From Acidobacteriota bacterium (GTDB lineage: Bacteria; Acidobacteriota; Terriglobia; Acidiferrales; UBA7541), in assembly GCA_016201285.1 (NCBI GenBank), contig JACQDE010000025.1, forward strand, positions 1-64,000: a stretch of DNA of 64,000 nt. The letters run 5' to 3'. Positions within the stretch are counted from its first letter, which is position 1; every line of letters begins with the position of its first letter. The notes under the pieces were generated by a model that was not told where the DNA came from, did no database searches, and worked only from the letters and a program-made list of their open reading frames with translations. Positions 1 through 8,757 of this stretch are shown here, piece after piece. The translations under genes were made by a program, and so were the position numbers.

Positions 1-65
1 ATCCCTTCCTGCACGATCTCCCACTTCTCCTCCGCCGTCCGCTGCACTCGCGGTTTCCTGCTCAT
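1..65 (-). CDS. IS3-type transposase OrfA, N-terminal fragment (cut by window edge)
   Basis: Only the first 21 residues lie in the window. They contain the RTAEEKWEIVQEG pattern typical of the first helix of the helix-turn-helix domain in IS3-family OrfA proteins, which bind the element ends. The start codon is an ATG at 65-63, about 70 bases inside the proposed element tip, as expected for this family. OrfA is normally followed by OrfB (DDE integrase), joined by a -1 frameshift, but that part lies beyond position 1. Seen: start, reading frame and motif. Inferred: family. Confidence 0.6.
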   Translation of the reverse strand, partial: MSRKPRVQRTAEEKWEIVQEG

Positions 66-133
66 GTCGCCGCCTTTGAAGTCGGAGGCCCCGCATCATA
101 CCGAAACTACCTGTCTAGTTTTAGAGGGGTGCA
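1..133 (-). mobile_element. Left-hand end of an IS3-family insertion sequence (rest lies outside the window)
   Basis: Read on the minus strand, the element appears to start at about position 133 with TGCACCCC, followed by a CTAAAACTAGACAG stretch. That start resembles the terminal inverted repeats of IS3-family elements. About 70 bases inside comes a start codon for an OrfA-type protein. Sequence on the other side of the proposed tip reads as the tail of an unrelated gene, which fits an insertion junction. The other tip and the target duplication cannot be seen, so the family assignment rests on the repeat-like end and the first residues of OrfA. Confidence 0.6.
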
Positions 134-242
134 CTACACACTGAAGGCCGCGGACGCCGCTTGGGACGATGGCAAGTTGGATGTATCCGTGATGGCTGAG
201 TACCTTAAAGGACTCCTAAAGGCCCAACTCAGCGAGATGTAG
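134..242 (+). pseudogene. C-terminal remnant of a gene apparently interrupted by the IS element
   Basis: From the proposed IS tip to the TAG at 240-242 there is an open frame of about 35 codons with no start of its own. Its end reads AADAAWDDGKLDVSVMAEYLKG and then LLKAQLSEM. The composition is protein-like, with an acidic and amphipathic stretch and no low-complexity artefacts. It begins where the IS end is placed, so it is best read as the 3' part of a gene split by the insertion. Its last 14 bases overlap the convergent small gene that ends at 229. Function is unknown. Confidence 0.4.
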
Positions 243-450
243 ACCACCTAGCAGCCGCAGCCTTCCTAGCAATCTCTCTTCGTTTCTTAGCACTAAGCCT
301 AGCAGCCCTCACCTTGCCACCCCTTAGCCCACCCTTGCGGCCAATAGTGGCTAAATACTGAGCGATAGTGGACTGCTCAGAAGTGGACAGGTTGACCACA
401 GCGGCAGCAAGCTGATTAGGGTCTCTCGGAACCTTGCTTAAGCGTCTCAT
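229..450 (-). CDS. Small basic protein with GRKGG motif, function unknown
   Basis: This is a 73-residue protein if the ATG at 450 is used (MRRLSKVPRDPNQLA); an ATG at 468 would add six residues. The N-terminal part is acidic to neutral (residues about 10-30). The second half is strongly basic and contains IGRKGGLRGGKVRAARLSAKKR followed by an alanine-rich helix ending in ARW. Small proteins of this pattern are common and uncharacterised in Acidobacteriota and on mobile DNA. The charge suggests nucleic-acid binding, but that is inference. A second short protein with an LGRRGG motif lies at the other end of the window (63033-63179). Confidence 0.6.
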   Translation of the reverse strand: MRRLSKVPRDPNQLAAAVVNLSTSEQSTIAQYLATIGRKGGLRGGKVRAARLSAKKRREIARKAAAARWSTSR

Positions 451-570
451 GCATAGAGTATGATGCAAGCAGGGCTAGAACGTCAACCTAGTTTGAGGAT
501 ACCAGAGAATCAAAATGAGTCACTACTGTCCTCCGGCGGCTTTTCCGCATCCCATCAGGGGTGTGATAGG

Positions 571-1317
571 ATGCTGCGACTCCGAGCAGGGAGAGGCCGT
601 TTGAGATTCCTAGGAACACGACTCAGTTTATTAGCGGCGATTTTCGTAATCGTGTCGGCCGCATGGACGGCAGCGCTGGCTGTGGCTGCGCAGGGAAAGA
701 CGACTTGGACGCTGGAAGATCTGTTGAAACAGTTGGATTCCGAGGCGAAATCGTTCCGCGCCCTGAGCGCAAACGTGGAGCGGACGAAGGTGACCGTGGT
801 GGTGAACGACCGCTCGACGGAGACAGGACAGATCCTGGTCCGCGGCGACGACAAGATGCTGCTCGAGCTGAACGCACCGGACGGACGAATTATCCTGCGC
901 GACGGCGGAAAGCTTTTTGTGTACAACCCGAAGGCAAAGCGGGTGGACGAGTACGACCTGGGCAAGCACCGCGCGCTGGTAGACCAGTTCCTGCTGCTGG
1001 GCTTCGGAAGCTCGGGCAGCGACCTGAAGAAGGGCTACCTCGTGACACTGCAGGGCGAGCAGGTACTGGACAAGAAAAAAGTGTTCCTGCTGGACCTGAC
1101 GCCCAAATCCGACAAGGTGCGGGAGCAGTTCTCGAAGATTCAGTTGTGGATTGACGAGGCCACGTGGCTCCCGGTTCGGCAGAAGTTCCTCGAAACCGGG
1201 TCTGGCGACTACCTGGAGATCCACTACACGAACATCATGCGAAACCCGAAAATCCCCGATTCACGCTTCAAAAAGCTCTGGCCGAAGGGTGTCACGAAGG
1301 TCAAGCCGCAGGGCTGA
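571..1317 (+). CDS. LolA-like outer-membrane lipoprotein-sorting protein
   Basis: A periplasmic protein of about 248 residues starting at the ATG at 571; upstream in-frame codons to 460 would overlap the divergent small gene and are not convincing. The N-terminus has basic residues, a hydrophobic segment (about residues 15-40) and an AVAAQG cleavage-like site, so it should be exported. The mature part has the LolA-type pattern: an amphipathic LEDLLKQLD helix, then alternating strands with ILVRGDDKMLLELN and DGGKLFVYNP, ending in an IQLWIDEATWLPVRQKF strand. Proteins of this fold bind lipid or lipoprotein acyl chains in a half-barrel. No lolB or lolCDE gene is adjacent, so its exact client is unknown. 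Confidence 0.75.
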   Translation: MLRLRAGRGRLRFLGTRLSLLAAIFVIVSAAWTAALAVAAQGKTTWTLEDLLKQLDSEAKSFRALSANVERTKVTVVVNDRSTETGQILVRGDDKMLLELNAPDGRIILRDGGKLFVYNPKAKRVDEYDLGKHRALVDQFLLLGFGSSGSDLKKGYLVTLQGEQVLDKKKVFLLDLTPKSDKVREQFSKIQLWIDEATWLPVRQKFLETGSGDYLEIHYTNIMRNPKIPDSRFKKLWPKGVTKVKPQG

Positions 1318-1421
1318 CGGCCCGGGCCGGTCTCCCGACGCAGTTTTTCCTGCCTGATTCAACAACTGCACAAGGACGCGAACGTCTGACGCATCCGCGC
1401 GAAGGACGCGAGGAAAACACG

Positions 1422-2432
1422 TCAAGCCTCGGAACTGTTGCGCAGCTCCAAATTCGTTTTGATCGCGCCGGGAGGAAGTTCATTGGCGTCGTGCGGCTCG
1501 GGTTTCGCCGCGTCGGCGGGCGGCGCGTGACGCAGGATGACGAGCATCACGGCCGCAACGATGATGGCTGTGGCCAGCAGGGTGCGCGGCGAGATGGCTT
1601 CTCCAGCAAACGCCCAGCCGAGAAAGACGGCCACAACAGGGTTGACGAAGGCGTACGTGGAAGCGCGTGCCGGAGAAGTATTCCGCAGGAGCCAGAAGTA
1701 GGACGAGAAGCCAACGATGGAGCCGAACACGGCCAGGTAAGCGAGCGAGAACAGAGACCGGACGGAGACGTGCTCCCATACAAGCCGGTTCCATTCACCC
1801 ACGAGGGTGCCGAAGATTGCGAGCACTGCGCCACCGGCGAGCATTTGCATGCCGGTGGACAGAACGGCCGAGCCGGGAAGACGAGCCTTGCTGGAATAGA
1901 GCGAGCCGGCCGCCCAGGAAAGCGCAGCCAGGAAAAGAACGGCGGCGCCGCCCAGATGAACGCCACGGCCGTCGAGAAGATGTCCGGGACCGACCAGCAG
2001 GCTGATCCCGACCAGTCCGAGCAACATTCCGAGAATCACGCCGCCGGTGGGGCGATGACCGCCCGGCATCAGCCACACGAGAATCACCACCCAGAGCGGT
2101 TCCGAGGTAATGAGCAGGGCGGTGAGACCGGAGGGCACGAATTGTTCGGCCCAGACGACGCCCCCGTTGCCGCCGAGGAGCAGAAGCGTGCCGATGACGA
2201 GGGCGGTGCGCCACTGCAGCCAGTCCGGCTTTTCCGCGCCGCGCAGACGAGCCCAAGCGTACAGCGCGCCGCCGGAAAGGAGGAAGCGAAAACCCGCCAT
2301 CAGGAACGGCGGCAACGTTTCGACGGCAAACCGAATGGCCAGGTACGTGGATCCCCAGATGATGTAAACCGCGGCGAAGGACGCGATCAGTCGCCAACGA
2401 TAGCCGGGCGCGTGGATGCCCCTGTCATGCAT
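1422..2432 (-). CDS. EamA/DMT-superfamily drug or metabolite exporter (YedA-like)
   Basis: An inner-membrane protein of 336 residues with about ten hydrophobic segments arranged as two EamA repeats. The first repeat begins with the family signature IIWGSTYLAIRFAVETLPPF; the second half contains SIVGFSSYFWLLRN and AFVNPVVAVFLGW, matching the YedA/RhaT-type carriers. The start is the ATG at 2432, which overlaps the end of the upstream regulator gene by eight bases, so the pair should be co-transcribed and translationally coupled. Lrp-controlled DMT genes often export amino acids, but the substrate here is inferred only from that partnership. The C-terminal tail is a short polar extension. Confidence 0.85.
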   Translation of the reverse strand: MHDRGIHAPGYRWRLIASFAAVYIIWGSTYLAIRFAVETLPPFLMAGFRFLLSGGALYAWARLRGAEKPDWLQWRTALVIGTLLLLGGNGGVVWAEQFVPSGLTALLITSEPLWVVILVWLMPGGHRPTGGVILGMLLGLVGISLLVGPGHLLDGRGVHLGGAAVLFLAALSWAAGSLYSSKARLPGSAVLSTGMQMLAGGAVLAIFGTLVGEWNRLVWEHVSVRSLFSLAYLAVFGSIVGFSSYFWLLRNTSPARASTYAFVNPVVAVFLGWAFAGEAISPRTLLATAIIVAAVMLVILRHAPPADAAKPEPHDANELPPGAIKTNLELRNSSEA

Positions 2433-2922
2433 TGGCTTCCTCCACGACCGGAATATTGAGCGGAAGCTGGCCGCTTTCCTTCTGCGTTTCGAGGACGATG
2501 GTGGTGCGCGTGGCGATGACGGATTCCAGCGCACCGATCTTTTCGCGCAACAGACGCCCGAGCGCCTGGGGCGTGGAGGTGCGAACTTTCACGAGAAAGC
2601 AATCCTCGCCGGCGATGTGATGGACTTCCTGCACTTCGGGAATCGCGGCCAGCACTTCTTCGGTGCGGCGGGAGTGAACGGAATCGTTGGTGCGCACAAA
2701 GACGAAGGCGAGCAGGCGCAGTCCGAGAGCCACCGGGTCCACGCGCGTTTCGTAGCCGCGGATGATGCCGCTCTCCTCCAGCTTGCGGATGCGCTCAAGC
2801 ACGGCCGAAGGAGCCATGCCCACTTGGCGGGCAATCTCAGCGTTGGAGGTGCGAGCCGCACCCTGAAGAATGCCCAAGATTTGGAAGTCGGTTTCGTCGA
2901 TTATTCTGTCGTTTGTGCGCAT
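2425..2922 (-). CDS. Lrp/AsnC-family transcriptional regulator
   Basis: 165 residues from the ATG at 2922. Residues about 8-55 form the AsnC-type winged helix-turn-helix (DETDFQILGILQGAART, then IARQVGMAPSAVLERIRKLEE). The rest is the RAM/AsnC ligand-binding domain with the VHHIAGEDCFLVKVR strand that contacts small effectors. Longer starts upstream would run through the promoter and are rejected. The gene overlaps the exporter start downstream, forming a two-gene operon. A TTGACA promoter and a perfect inverted repeat lie across its start codon, pointing to autoregulation. Family assignment is firm; the effector is unknown. Confidence 0.92.
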   Translation of the reverse strand: MRTNDRIIDETDFQILGILQGAARTSNAEIARQVGMAPSAVLERIRKLEESGIIRGYETRVDPVALGLRLLAFVFVRTNDSVHSRRTEEVLAAIPEVQEVHHIAGEDCFLVKVRTSTPQALGRLLREKIGALESVIATRTTIVLETQKESGQLPLNIPVVEEANA

Positions 2923-2957
2923 GATAGAATAATCGTCTATCAAAACACAGATGTCAA
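2920..2957 (-). promoter_or_regulatory. Promoter and palindromic operator of the Lrp-exporter operon
   Basis: On the minus strand a perfect -35 box TTGACA (2957-2952) is followed after 17 bases by GATTAT (2934-2929). A perfect inverted repeat, TGATAGA-7 bases-TCTATCA (2922-2942), covers the -10 region and reaches the start codon. The dyad size and position fit an autorepressing Lrp-type operator. The transcription start would fall only a few bases before the ATG, so the message is probably leaderless or nearly so. Confidence 0.65.
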
Positions 2958-3061
2958 GAATAAACGTCAGTGAATGTAGTCCATATTGGTCGGTAGTTCG
3001 GTGGTGGTGGCAATCTGCCGAACAAACGACTAATTGCAGGCCGAAGGAAGGCGTACGCTGC

Positions 3062-4165
3062 TTATTTTTCCTGGCTGGCCTTTTCAGCGCGGAGAAGGGC
3101 ACTCTTGCGGTCGAGACCCCAGCGGTAGCCGCCGAGGTCGCCATTACTGCGCATGACGCGATGGCAGGGAATCACAACGGCCGCCGGGTTCGTAGCGCAA
3201 GCGTGGGCGACAGCGCGAACGGCGCGGGGCCGACCAACCGCGCGGGCGATCTCGGAATACGAGCGGGTAGCGCCGCGGGGAATGGCCAGAAGTTCCTGCC
3301 AGACACGGCGCTGAAAAGCGGTGGCCTGGACATCCACGGGTAACTGACCACTTGGCGTTTTGCCCGCGACGCGGGCGAGCACGGCACGAAGCCAGGGCTG
3401 AAGTGCGCTGGCATCGCGCGCGATTTGTGCCAGCGGATACTCTTGTTTGAGCGCCGCTTCGAGGCGGGAATCGGAGTCGCCGAGGCTGACCATGCAGATG
3501 CCGCGGGAAGTGGCGGCGACGAGCAAACGGCCGAGCGGGCAAGTGGCGGTCGAGTAGTGAATGCTCATGCCGAGGCCGCCGCGCTGATAGGTCGCCGGCG
3601 TCATGCCGAGAAGAGCAGGCGCGTGCTCGTAGAGGCGACTGCTGGAACCATAGCCGGCGTCGTAGAGAGCAAAGGTCACGTTGGCTTCCTTCCTGAGTCC
3701 AGATTTGACGGCGCGAAGGCGGCACGCAGCGGCATACTGGCGCGGCGTGATGCCGGTTATGCTCTGAAATGCGCGAAGCAAGCGATAGGGGTTCAACCCG
3801 ATGCGCGCGCTCAGATCGCGAAGCGTGAACTTCTCATTCGGGCGCGCTTCGATGAAACGGCAAAGCTGTCCGATGCGCGGGGCGAGGGGGTCTGCGACGG
3901 GTCCGCGCGGATGGCAGCGCCGGCAGGCGCGGAATCCGGCGCGCTCGGCGGCGTCCGGGCCGGCGAAAAAAACGGTGAAGCGGCGGCGCGGGCGGCGCGA
4001 GGGACACGACGGGCGGCAGTAGATGCCGGTGGAGCGGACGGCGTAAACGAAAGCGCCGTCGCAGCTCGAGTCGTGGGCCAGGACAGCGCGCCAACAGCGC
4101 GCGAGACTGAGGCGGCTGCATACCGGGCGACTGCGTTTCAGCGAGACAGGTTTCACGTTGTGCAT
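3062..4165 (-). CDS. ada: Ada: DNA-repair methyltransferase and transcription regulator
   Basis: 367 residues with the full three-part Ada layout. The N-terminal zinc domain (about 20-85) has the four cysteines in GIYCRPSC and RACRRCHP, of which the first accepts methyl groups from phosphotriesters. An AraC-type DNA-binding domain follows (about 95-190). The C-terminal O6-alkylguanine methyltransferase (about 200-365) has the acceptor motif VVIPCHRV and the ARAVGRPRAVRAVAHA helix. It repairs alkylated DNA and, once methylated, activates its own regulon. It stands alone between the Lrp operon and the divergent Omp85 gene. All key residues are intact. Confidence 0.95.
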   Translation of the reverse strand: MHNVKPVSLKRSRPVCSRLSLARCWRAVLAHDSSCDGAFVYAVRSTGIYCRPSCPSRRPRRRFTVFFAGPDAAERAGFRACRRCHPRGPVADPLAPRIGQLCRFIEARPNEKFTLRDLSARIGLNPYRLLRAFQSITGITPRQYAAACRLRAVKSGLRKEANVTFALYDAGYGSSSRLYEHAPALLGMTPATYQRGGLGMSIHYSTATCPLGRLLVAATSRGICMVSLGDSDSRLEAALKQEYPLAQIARDASALQPWLRAVLARVAGKTPSGQLPVDVQATAFQRRVWQELLAIPRGATRSYSEIARAVGRPRAVRAVAHACATNPAAVVIPCHRVMRSNGDLGGYRWGLDRKSALLRAEKASQEK

Positions 4166-4305
4166 GCGCCGAGACTAGTGGAAGTGGAAGTGTAAATCTA
4201 TCCGGTTCTTGCATTCAAATTGATCGGGCATGGCGACAGGCGGCAGCCGCTATGGCCGGGGCAACCTGAAAAAGCAGCGGGGCATCGGTTAGAGCATTGG
4301 CGGTC

Positions 4306-6888
4306 GTGAGAAGAGCATACCTGAGCGCGGTGATCCCTCTGCTTGCGGCGGTGTGTGTGCGGCCGGCCGCTACTCAGCAAATCCCCAGTGAGAATCGAGA
4401 AGGGAACGCACCGGGGATCTGGCGAGCAGAAACTTCTGCGCCCGAGGGGGTGATCGGCAGCATTGAGTTTTCCGGGTTGAGACGGATTCCGGCGACGACG
4501 CTGCGGGCAAAGCTGGGTTCAAAAGTTGGTGACGCAGTGGACCCGGCCAAAATCGCGCGGGAGGTACGGGCTCTCGAGGCGACGGGATGGTTTGAGTCGG
4601 TCAGCGTGGAACTGGAGGAGATGCCCGTGCTGCTGGCACGTGCGCAGCCCATGGGTGAAAAGACAGGCGAAATCGCGGTGTTCCAACGGGCGGCGGTGAT
4701 GCGGCTGACGTTTGCGGTCGAGGAACGGCCGTTTCTGGCGAAGGTGGAATTTCGCGGCGGGCGGCTGATGACGCGAGAACGGATCCGCGAAGTTCTGGCG
4801 GCGAAGGGCGTGGCGCTAAAGCTGGCGGGACCGTGCAAGCGCACCGATCTGTGGCGTGCGGCGCGGGCGCTGGAGGGCGCACTTGAGGAGCTCGGGCACC
4901 CACGCGCAAAAGTCCGCGTGAGGCTCACCGAAGTGCCGACGGCGGCTGTGCGGGCGACGTTTGCGATTGACGAAGGGCCGCGCGTGGAGGCCGAGCGCGT
5001 GACCTTTGCAGGCAATGGAGCGTTTGCGGAAAAGGCGCTCCAGAAGCAATTGAAGAACGTAGCGCCCGGTGCGCTCTTTGCGAGCTGGCGCGGGAAGACA
5101 ATCTATACGCGGGAGCGAATGGAAAGAGATCTCGAGCGCGTCCGGCAGTTTTATCGGAACCACGGCTATGCCGAGGCACAGACGGGCGAAGCGCAGGTGA
5201 AATTCGTCGAGCGGCGCACGCGGCGGTGGTGGCCGTGGCCGGGCAAGACGACAAAACAAGTCATCTACGTAAGGGTTCCGGTGCAGGAAGGCGCGGCGTA
5301 CCGGTTGGAAGGTGCGGACGTGGAGGGCCTATCCGCGGCGGTGCAGGAAAGACTGGCGCCGGTGTTGGGGCAGTTGAAGGCCACGGGCGCGTATTCAGAA
5401 GAAAAGGTGCTGCGCACAAAAGAGGAACTGGCGCGGCTGGAGGTCGCCGAACGCAAGCGGAAGGGAGAGCCGAAGGCGGATGTCGAAGCGACATCGCAGA
5501 TGGACCGCGAGGCGGGAACGATCCGCGTACAGTTCCGGGTGCGCCAGGCAGTGCAATTCATGGTGCGAAGGATCGAGTTCACGGGGCACCGGCGGTTCAG
5601 CGACCGCTACTACCGGCGAAGGATCCTGCTGAAAGAAGGCGAGGCATTCGATGCAGAGAAACTCGAACGCGGGCTGGAGCAACTGGCGCGCAGCGGATTT
5701 GTGCGCCCGCCAACGCGGGATGACGTGCGAGTGAAGTTTGATGAAGTCTACCGGACGGCAGACGTGACCATCCGCGTGGAGGAAATCGGGCGGCAGCGAA
5801 TTTCGCTGACGGGCGGCGGGAGCGGGTTGGGGAATGCGCTGGGAATTGCGTACAACGTCTTCGATCTGCTGGGTGTGGAAGAGCTGCTGACGGCGCACAT
5901 CGAAGGCGGGCCGGAGAGCCTGAACATGCTGCTTGGGCTGGCGAAGGAGAGCGTGTTTGGGACGCGGGCATCGCTGGGCGTGAGCGTGTTCAGGAACGTC
6001 GTGCAGCCGCGTATATGGGGGCGGGGGCGGCTGTTCCGGTCGCGGACGAGTGGACTGAGCGCGACGTGGAATACTCCGCTGACAGCGCAAGACACGCTGG
6101 GGGTGAATTACGAACTGTCCCGGAACGCGACGCGGGTACCGCTGCAATTCCCGGTACTATTGCCGACTGGCGAGATCCGCGACGTGCGGTCGTCGTCCAC
6201 GCGGAACGCAGTGAACCTGAATTGGACGCGCGACTCCGGGGCGCGGCGAGTGGATGCGTCGGCGGGAGTGGCGGGTGGATGGCTGGGCGGGAGTGAGAAG
6301 TCGGTGCGGACATCGCTGACGACAGCGTGCCTGGTAGCCGACCCGTTGAGCGGGCGACGCAATTCGTGGGCGTTCCGAGGGCACTGGAGCGGGGCTTCGA
6401 GCTTTGGGGGCGGGGTGCTGCCGCTCGCCGTGCGGTCGTTTGGAGGAGAAGATCTGATCCGAGGATTTCGGCGTGGAGAGTTGGGGCCGTATGTGCTGAC
6501 GAATCGCGAGCAGCCGGGCGGGGCGACGGTGTTCGGCACAGAAGCGGCGGGCGCAAACGCGGCGGTGGCGATGAATGGGGAATACCGCGTGCCGCTCGAG
6601 TCGCACACAGAAATCGCTGCGTTTCTTGACGCCGGGGCGGCGTGGCTTGTGCCGCGGTGGCTGGGAGACAACAGGCCGACAGTGGTGCGCGGAACGAACG
6701 GCGTGGCACGCGGTTCGGCGGGCCTTGAGGCGCGCGTCCGCTTGCCAGTGATCAACCAGACGGTGAGGTTTCACTATGCGGTGAATCCGTGGCGGCTGGC
6801 GCGGGCGATCCTGCTGCCGGATGGAACAAAGTTTCGGGCGACGGACCGGCGCGGGGCGTTCGGGTGGGCATTGGGGACGCTGTTCTAA
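4306..6888 (+). CDS. Omp85-family outer-membrane assembly protein (BamA/TamA-like)
   Basis: About 860 residues starting at the GTG at 4306 (a TTG nine bases upstream is also possible). The N-terminus has a signal peptide (RRAYLSAVIPLLAAVC). Several POTRA-like repeats follow to about residue 480, recognisable from patterns such as IGSIEFSGLRRIPATTLR, RVTFAGNGAFAEKALQKQL and VRRIEFTGHRRFSDRYYRRR. The rest is a 16-strand-type barrel with the conserved SFGGEDLIRGFRRGELGP loop (the RGF region that plugs Omp85 barrels). Members insert beta-barrel proteins or move proteins across the outer membrane. No chaperone or lipoprotein partner is next to it, so BamA versus TamA cannot be decided from context. 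Confidence 0.85.
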   Translation: MRRAYLSAVIPLLAAVCVRPAATQQIPSENREGNAPGIWRAETSAPEGVIGSIEFSGLRRIPATTLRAKLGSKVGDAVDPAKIAREVRALEATGWFESVSVELEEMPVLLARAQPMGEKTGEIAVFQRAAVMRLTFAVEERPFLAKVEFRGGRLMTRERIREVLAAKGVALKLAGPCKRTDLWRAARALEGALEELGHPRAKVRVRLTEVPTAAVRATFAIDEGPRVEAERVTFAGNGAFAEKALQKQLKNVAPGALFASWRGKTIYTRERMERDLERVRQFYRNHGYAEAQTGEAQVKFVERRTRRWWPWPGKTTKQVIYVRVPVQEGAAYRLEGADVEGLSAAVQERLAPVLGQLKATGAYSEEKVLRTKEELARLEVAERKRKGEPKADVEATSQMDREAGTIRVQFRVRQAVQFMVRRIEFTGHRRFSDRYYRRRILLKEGEAFDAEKLERGLEQLARSGFVRPPTRDDVRVKFDEVYRTADVTIRVEEIGRQRISLTGGGSGLGNALGIAYNVFDLLGVEELLTAHIEGGPESLNMLLGLAKESVFGTRASLGVSVFRNVVQPRIWGRGRLFRSRTSGLSATWNTPLTAQDTLGVNYELSRNATRVPLQFPVLLPTGEIRDVRSSSTRNAVNLNWTRDSGARRVDASAGVAGGWLGGSEKSVRTSLTTACLVADPLSGRRNSWAFRGHWSGASSFGGGVLPLAVRSFGGEDLIRGFRRGELGPYVLTNREQPGGATVFGTEAAGANAAVAMNGEYRVPLESHTEIAAFLDAGAAWLVPRWLGDNRPTVVRGTNGVARGSAGLEARVRLPVINQTVRFHYAVNPWRLARAILLPDGTKFRATDRRGAFGWALGTLF

Positions 6889-6971
6889 CAACGTGGCGCG
6901 GTCCCGAAGCATCGAGGCAGTGCCTCTGCACACGAATGTAGTTGGGTACCGGACAAGCTGGAAAGCCTGTC

Positions 6972-7538
6972 CTACGGGGCTTCCGGTTTGCCGGCACGGA
7001 GAAGCGCGATTTCCACCCCGTTGAATCTTTTCTGCAGGGCAACGACGAGAACAACGTCGTCTTTTTCCGAAACATAGGCGACATCGTCCGACTTCACGAC
7101 CACACCGTTGATGTGTTTTTTGCGGATCATCACACCGGGGCCTTCGCGCTTGAAATCCAGGCTCAACTGCTCGCGGTACCAGGCGTCCACCTTTTCGATG
7201 GGATCAATGGTGCGATAGTGCGCGGCGGTGATGTTGACGGATTCTTCGTTTGGCGTAGTGAACTCGACGGTGCCGCCGGGCTGGGCGAGTTTCGAGCCAG
7301 GATAGACGGGCAGGCCGGGGTCCGCGCTTTCGTCCTTCGAAGCTTTCAGGCTACCGACAGCCGTATTGATCTCAACAGAAGTGCCGGTGCGATTGACCTC
7401 GATGCTGCGGACGAGAAAGCGCGTGGCAAGAAAGGCGCCCGCACCGAGGATGACGACGCCGGCGGCGAGCAGGCCAAGCACCCAGGCCCAGATGTTGCTG
7501 CTGCTTTTCTGAGGCAACGGATTCGGCTGCGTGGACAT
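6972..7538 (-). CDS. Membrane-anchored protein of unknown function
   Basis: 188 residues from the ATG at 7538. A short proline-rich N-terminus is followed by one membrane span (about 16-42, IWAWVLGLLAAGVVILGAG). The outside part has a KDESADPGLPVYPGSKLAQPGG segment; GLPVYPGS is a motif seen in several uncharacterised proteins that carry a C-terminal alpha-beta domain. A WYREQLSLDF-type helix then leads to two strands. It lies downstream of glpX on the same strand, separated by about 130 bases. No catalytic residues are recognised. Confidence 0.65.
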   Translation of the reverse strand: MSTQPNPLPQKSSSNIWAWVLGLLAAGVVILGAGAFLATRFLVRSIEVNRTGTSVEINTAVGSLKASKDESADPGLPVYPGSKLAQPGGTVEFTTPNEESVNITAAHYRTIDPIEKVDAWYREQLSLDFKREGPGVMIRKKHINGVVVKSDDVAYVSEKDDVVLVVALQKRFNGVEIALLRAGKPEAP

Positions 7539-7666
7539 ACCCACCCCTTCGACTCTTCTACAGGATGATACGCAACGGCAAGGCGAGTTGTTTCCAGTTT
7601 GCCGGGGCAAGACGGGCATGGCGTGCCCGGCACCTGCAAGAGCACACAGGCGGATAGCCTTTGCTA

Positions 7667-8653
7667 CTAGAAGAAGCGGACTTTGACGTCGGGGCGCTTC
7701 TCGAGGTGGACGGTGTCGATAAAGCGCACCTGGTGTTGTTCGAGCGTCATGATCAGCGAGTGGGTGCGGATGCCCTCGCCAAAGAAGCGCACACCGCGGA
7801 GCAGGTTGCCCTCGGTGACGCCGGTGCAAGCGAAGATGATCCTCTTGCCGGGCGCGAGGTCCTCGGTGTCGTAGATGCGCTTGGAATCCCTGATGCCCAT
7901 TTTGGAGAGGCGCTCCTGGTGCTCGGGCTTACTGACGACGAGGCGAGCGAGGATTTGCCCGTTGAGGCAGCGGAGAGCGGCGGCGGCAAGCACGCCTTCG
8001 GGCGCGCCGCCCGTGCCCATGACAGCGTGGACACCGGTACCGACGACAGCGGCGGAGATGCCAGCGGAGAGATCGCCGTCGCCGATGAGGCGGATGCGGG
8101 CGCCGGCCTCGCGGATGTCGTTGATGAGCTTTTCGTGGCGGGGGCGATCGAGGACGATGACGACGAGGTCTTCAACGTCGCGGTCGAGGCGCTTGGCGAT
8201 GGCGCGAAGGTTGTCGATCACCGGCGCGTCGAGGTCCACGGCGCCCTTGCACGTCGGCCCGACGATGATTTTTTCCATATAGAGATCTGGTGCGTGAAGG
8301 AGGCCGCCTTTCTCGCTGGCGGCGAGGACAGCGATGGCGTTGGGCGCGCCGGTGGCGCAGAGATTGGTGCCTTCGAGCGGATCCACGGCGATGTCCACTG
8401 AGGGGAAGTTGCCGTCCTTGCCAAGGCGAGCAGCGCCGACCTTTTCGCCGATAAACAGCATGGGGGCTTCGTCGCGCTCGCCTTCACCGATGACGATGGT
8501 GCCGTCCATGGAGACGGAGTCCATCACCTGGCGCATGGCCTCGACGGCGACGTCGTCGGCCTTGTGCCGGTCGCCCTGACCCATGGTGCGCGCGGCAGCG
8601 ATGGCCGCTTGTTCGACCACCCGCAAGAATTCCAGGCTGAGTTGGGTTTCCAT
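7667..8653 (-). CDS. glpX: Class II fructose-1,6-bisphosphatase GlpX
   Basis: 328 residues from [15 protein letters not shown]; an ATG ten codons earlier is less likely. The protein hydrolyses fructose-1,6-bisphosphate to fructose-6-phosphate in gluconeogenesis. The metal- and phosphate-binding signatures are present: [25 protein letters not shown] and [11 protein letters not shown], and the substrate region [16 protein letters not shown]. Length equals the family norm. It is followed by the unknown membrane protein and preceded by the acyl-CoA dehydrogenase on the same strand, with a REP-like palindrome in between. Confidence 0.96.
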   Translation of the reverse strand: METQLSLEFLRVVEQAAIAAARTMGQGDRHKADDVAVEAMRQVMDSVSMDGTIVIGEGERDEAPMLFIGEKVGAARLGKDGNFPSVDIAVDPLEGTNLCATGAPNAIAVLAASEKGGLLHAPDLYMEKIIVGPTCKGAVDLDAPVIDNLRAIAKRLDRDVEDLVVIVLDRPRHEKLINDIREAGARIRLIGDGDLSAGISAAVVGTGVHAVMGTGGAPEGVLAAAALRCLNGQILARLVVSKPEHQERLSKMGIRDSKRIYDTEDLAPGKRIIFACTGVTEGNLLRGVRFFGEGIRTHSLIMTLEQHQVRFIDTVHLEKRPDVKVRFF

Positions 8654-8730
8654 TGTTGCTCCCGATTCGGCAGATTCAATCACAACGGGGGGCGTATTGC
8701 CATACGCTCCTACGAATTGGATCCAATACG

Positions 8731-8757
8731 AACAGGCTAAAGCCTGTCCTACGCGTA
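8731..8757. repeat. REP-like short palindrome after the acyl-CoA dehydrogenase gene
   Basis: CAGGCTAAAGCCTG (8733-8746) is a perfect short hairpin followed by TCCTACG, and it abuts the stop codon at 8749. A related stretch (AAAGCCTGTCCTACGG) occurs at about 6962-6977. The spacing and near-identical words suggest a dispersed intergenic palindrome family rather than a classical terminator, because no T-run follows. Confidence 0.4.
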
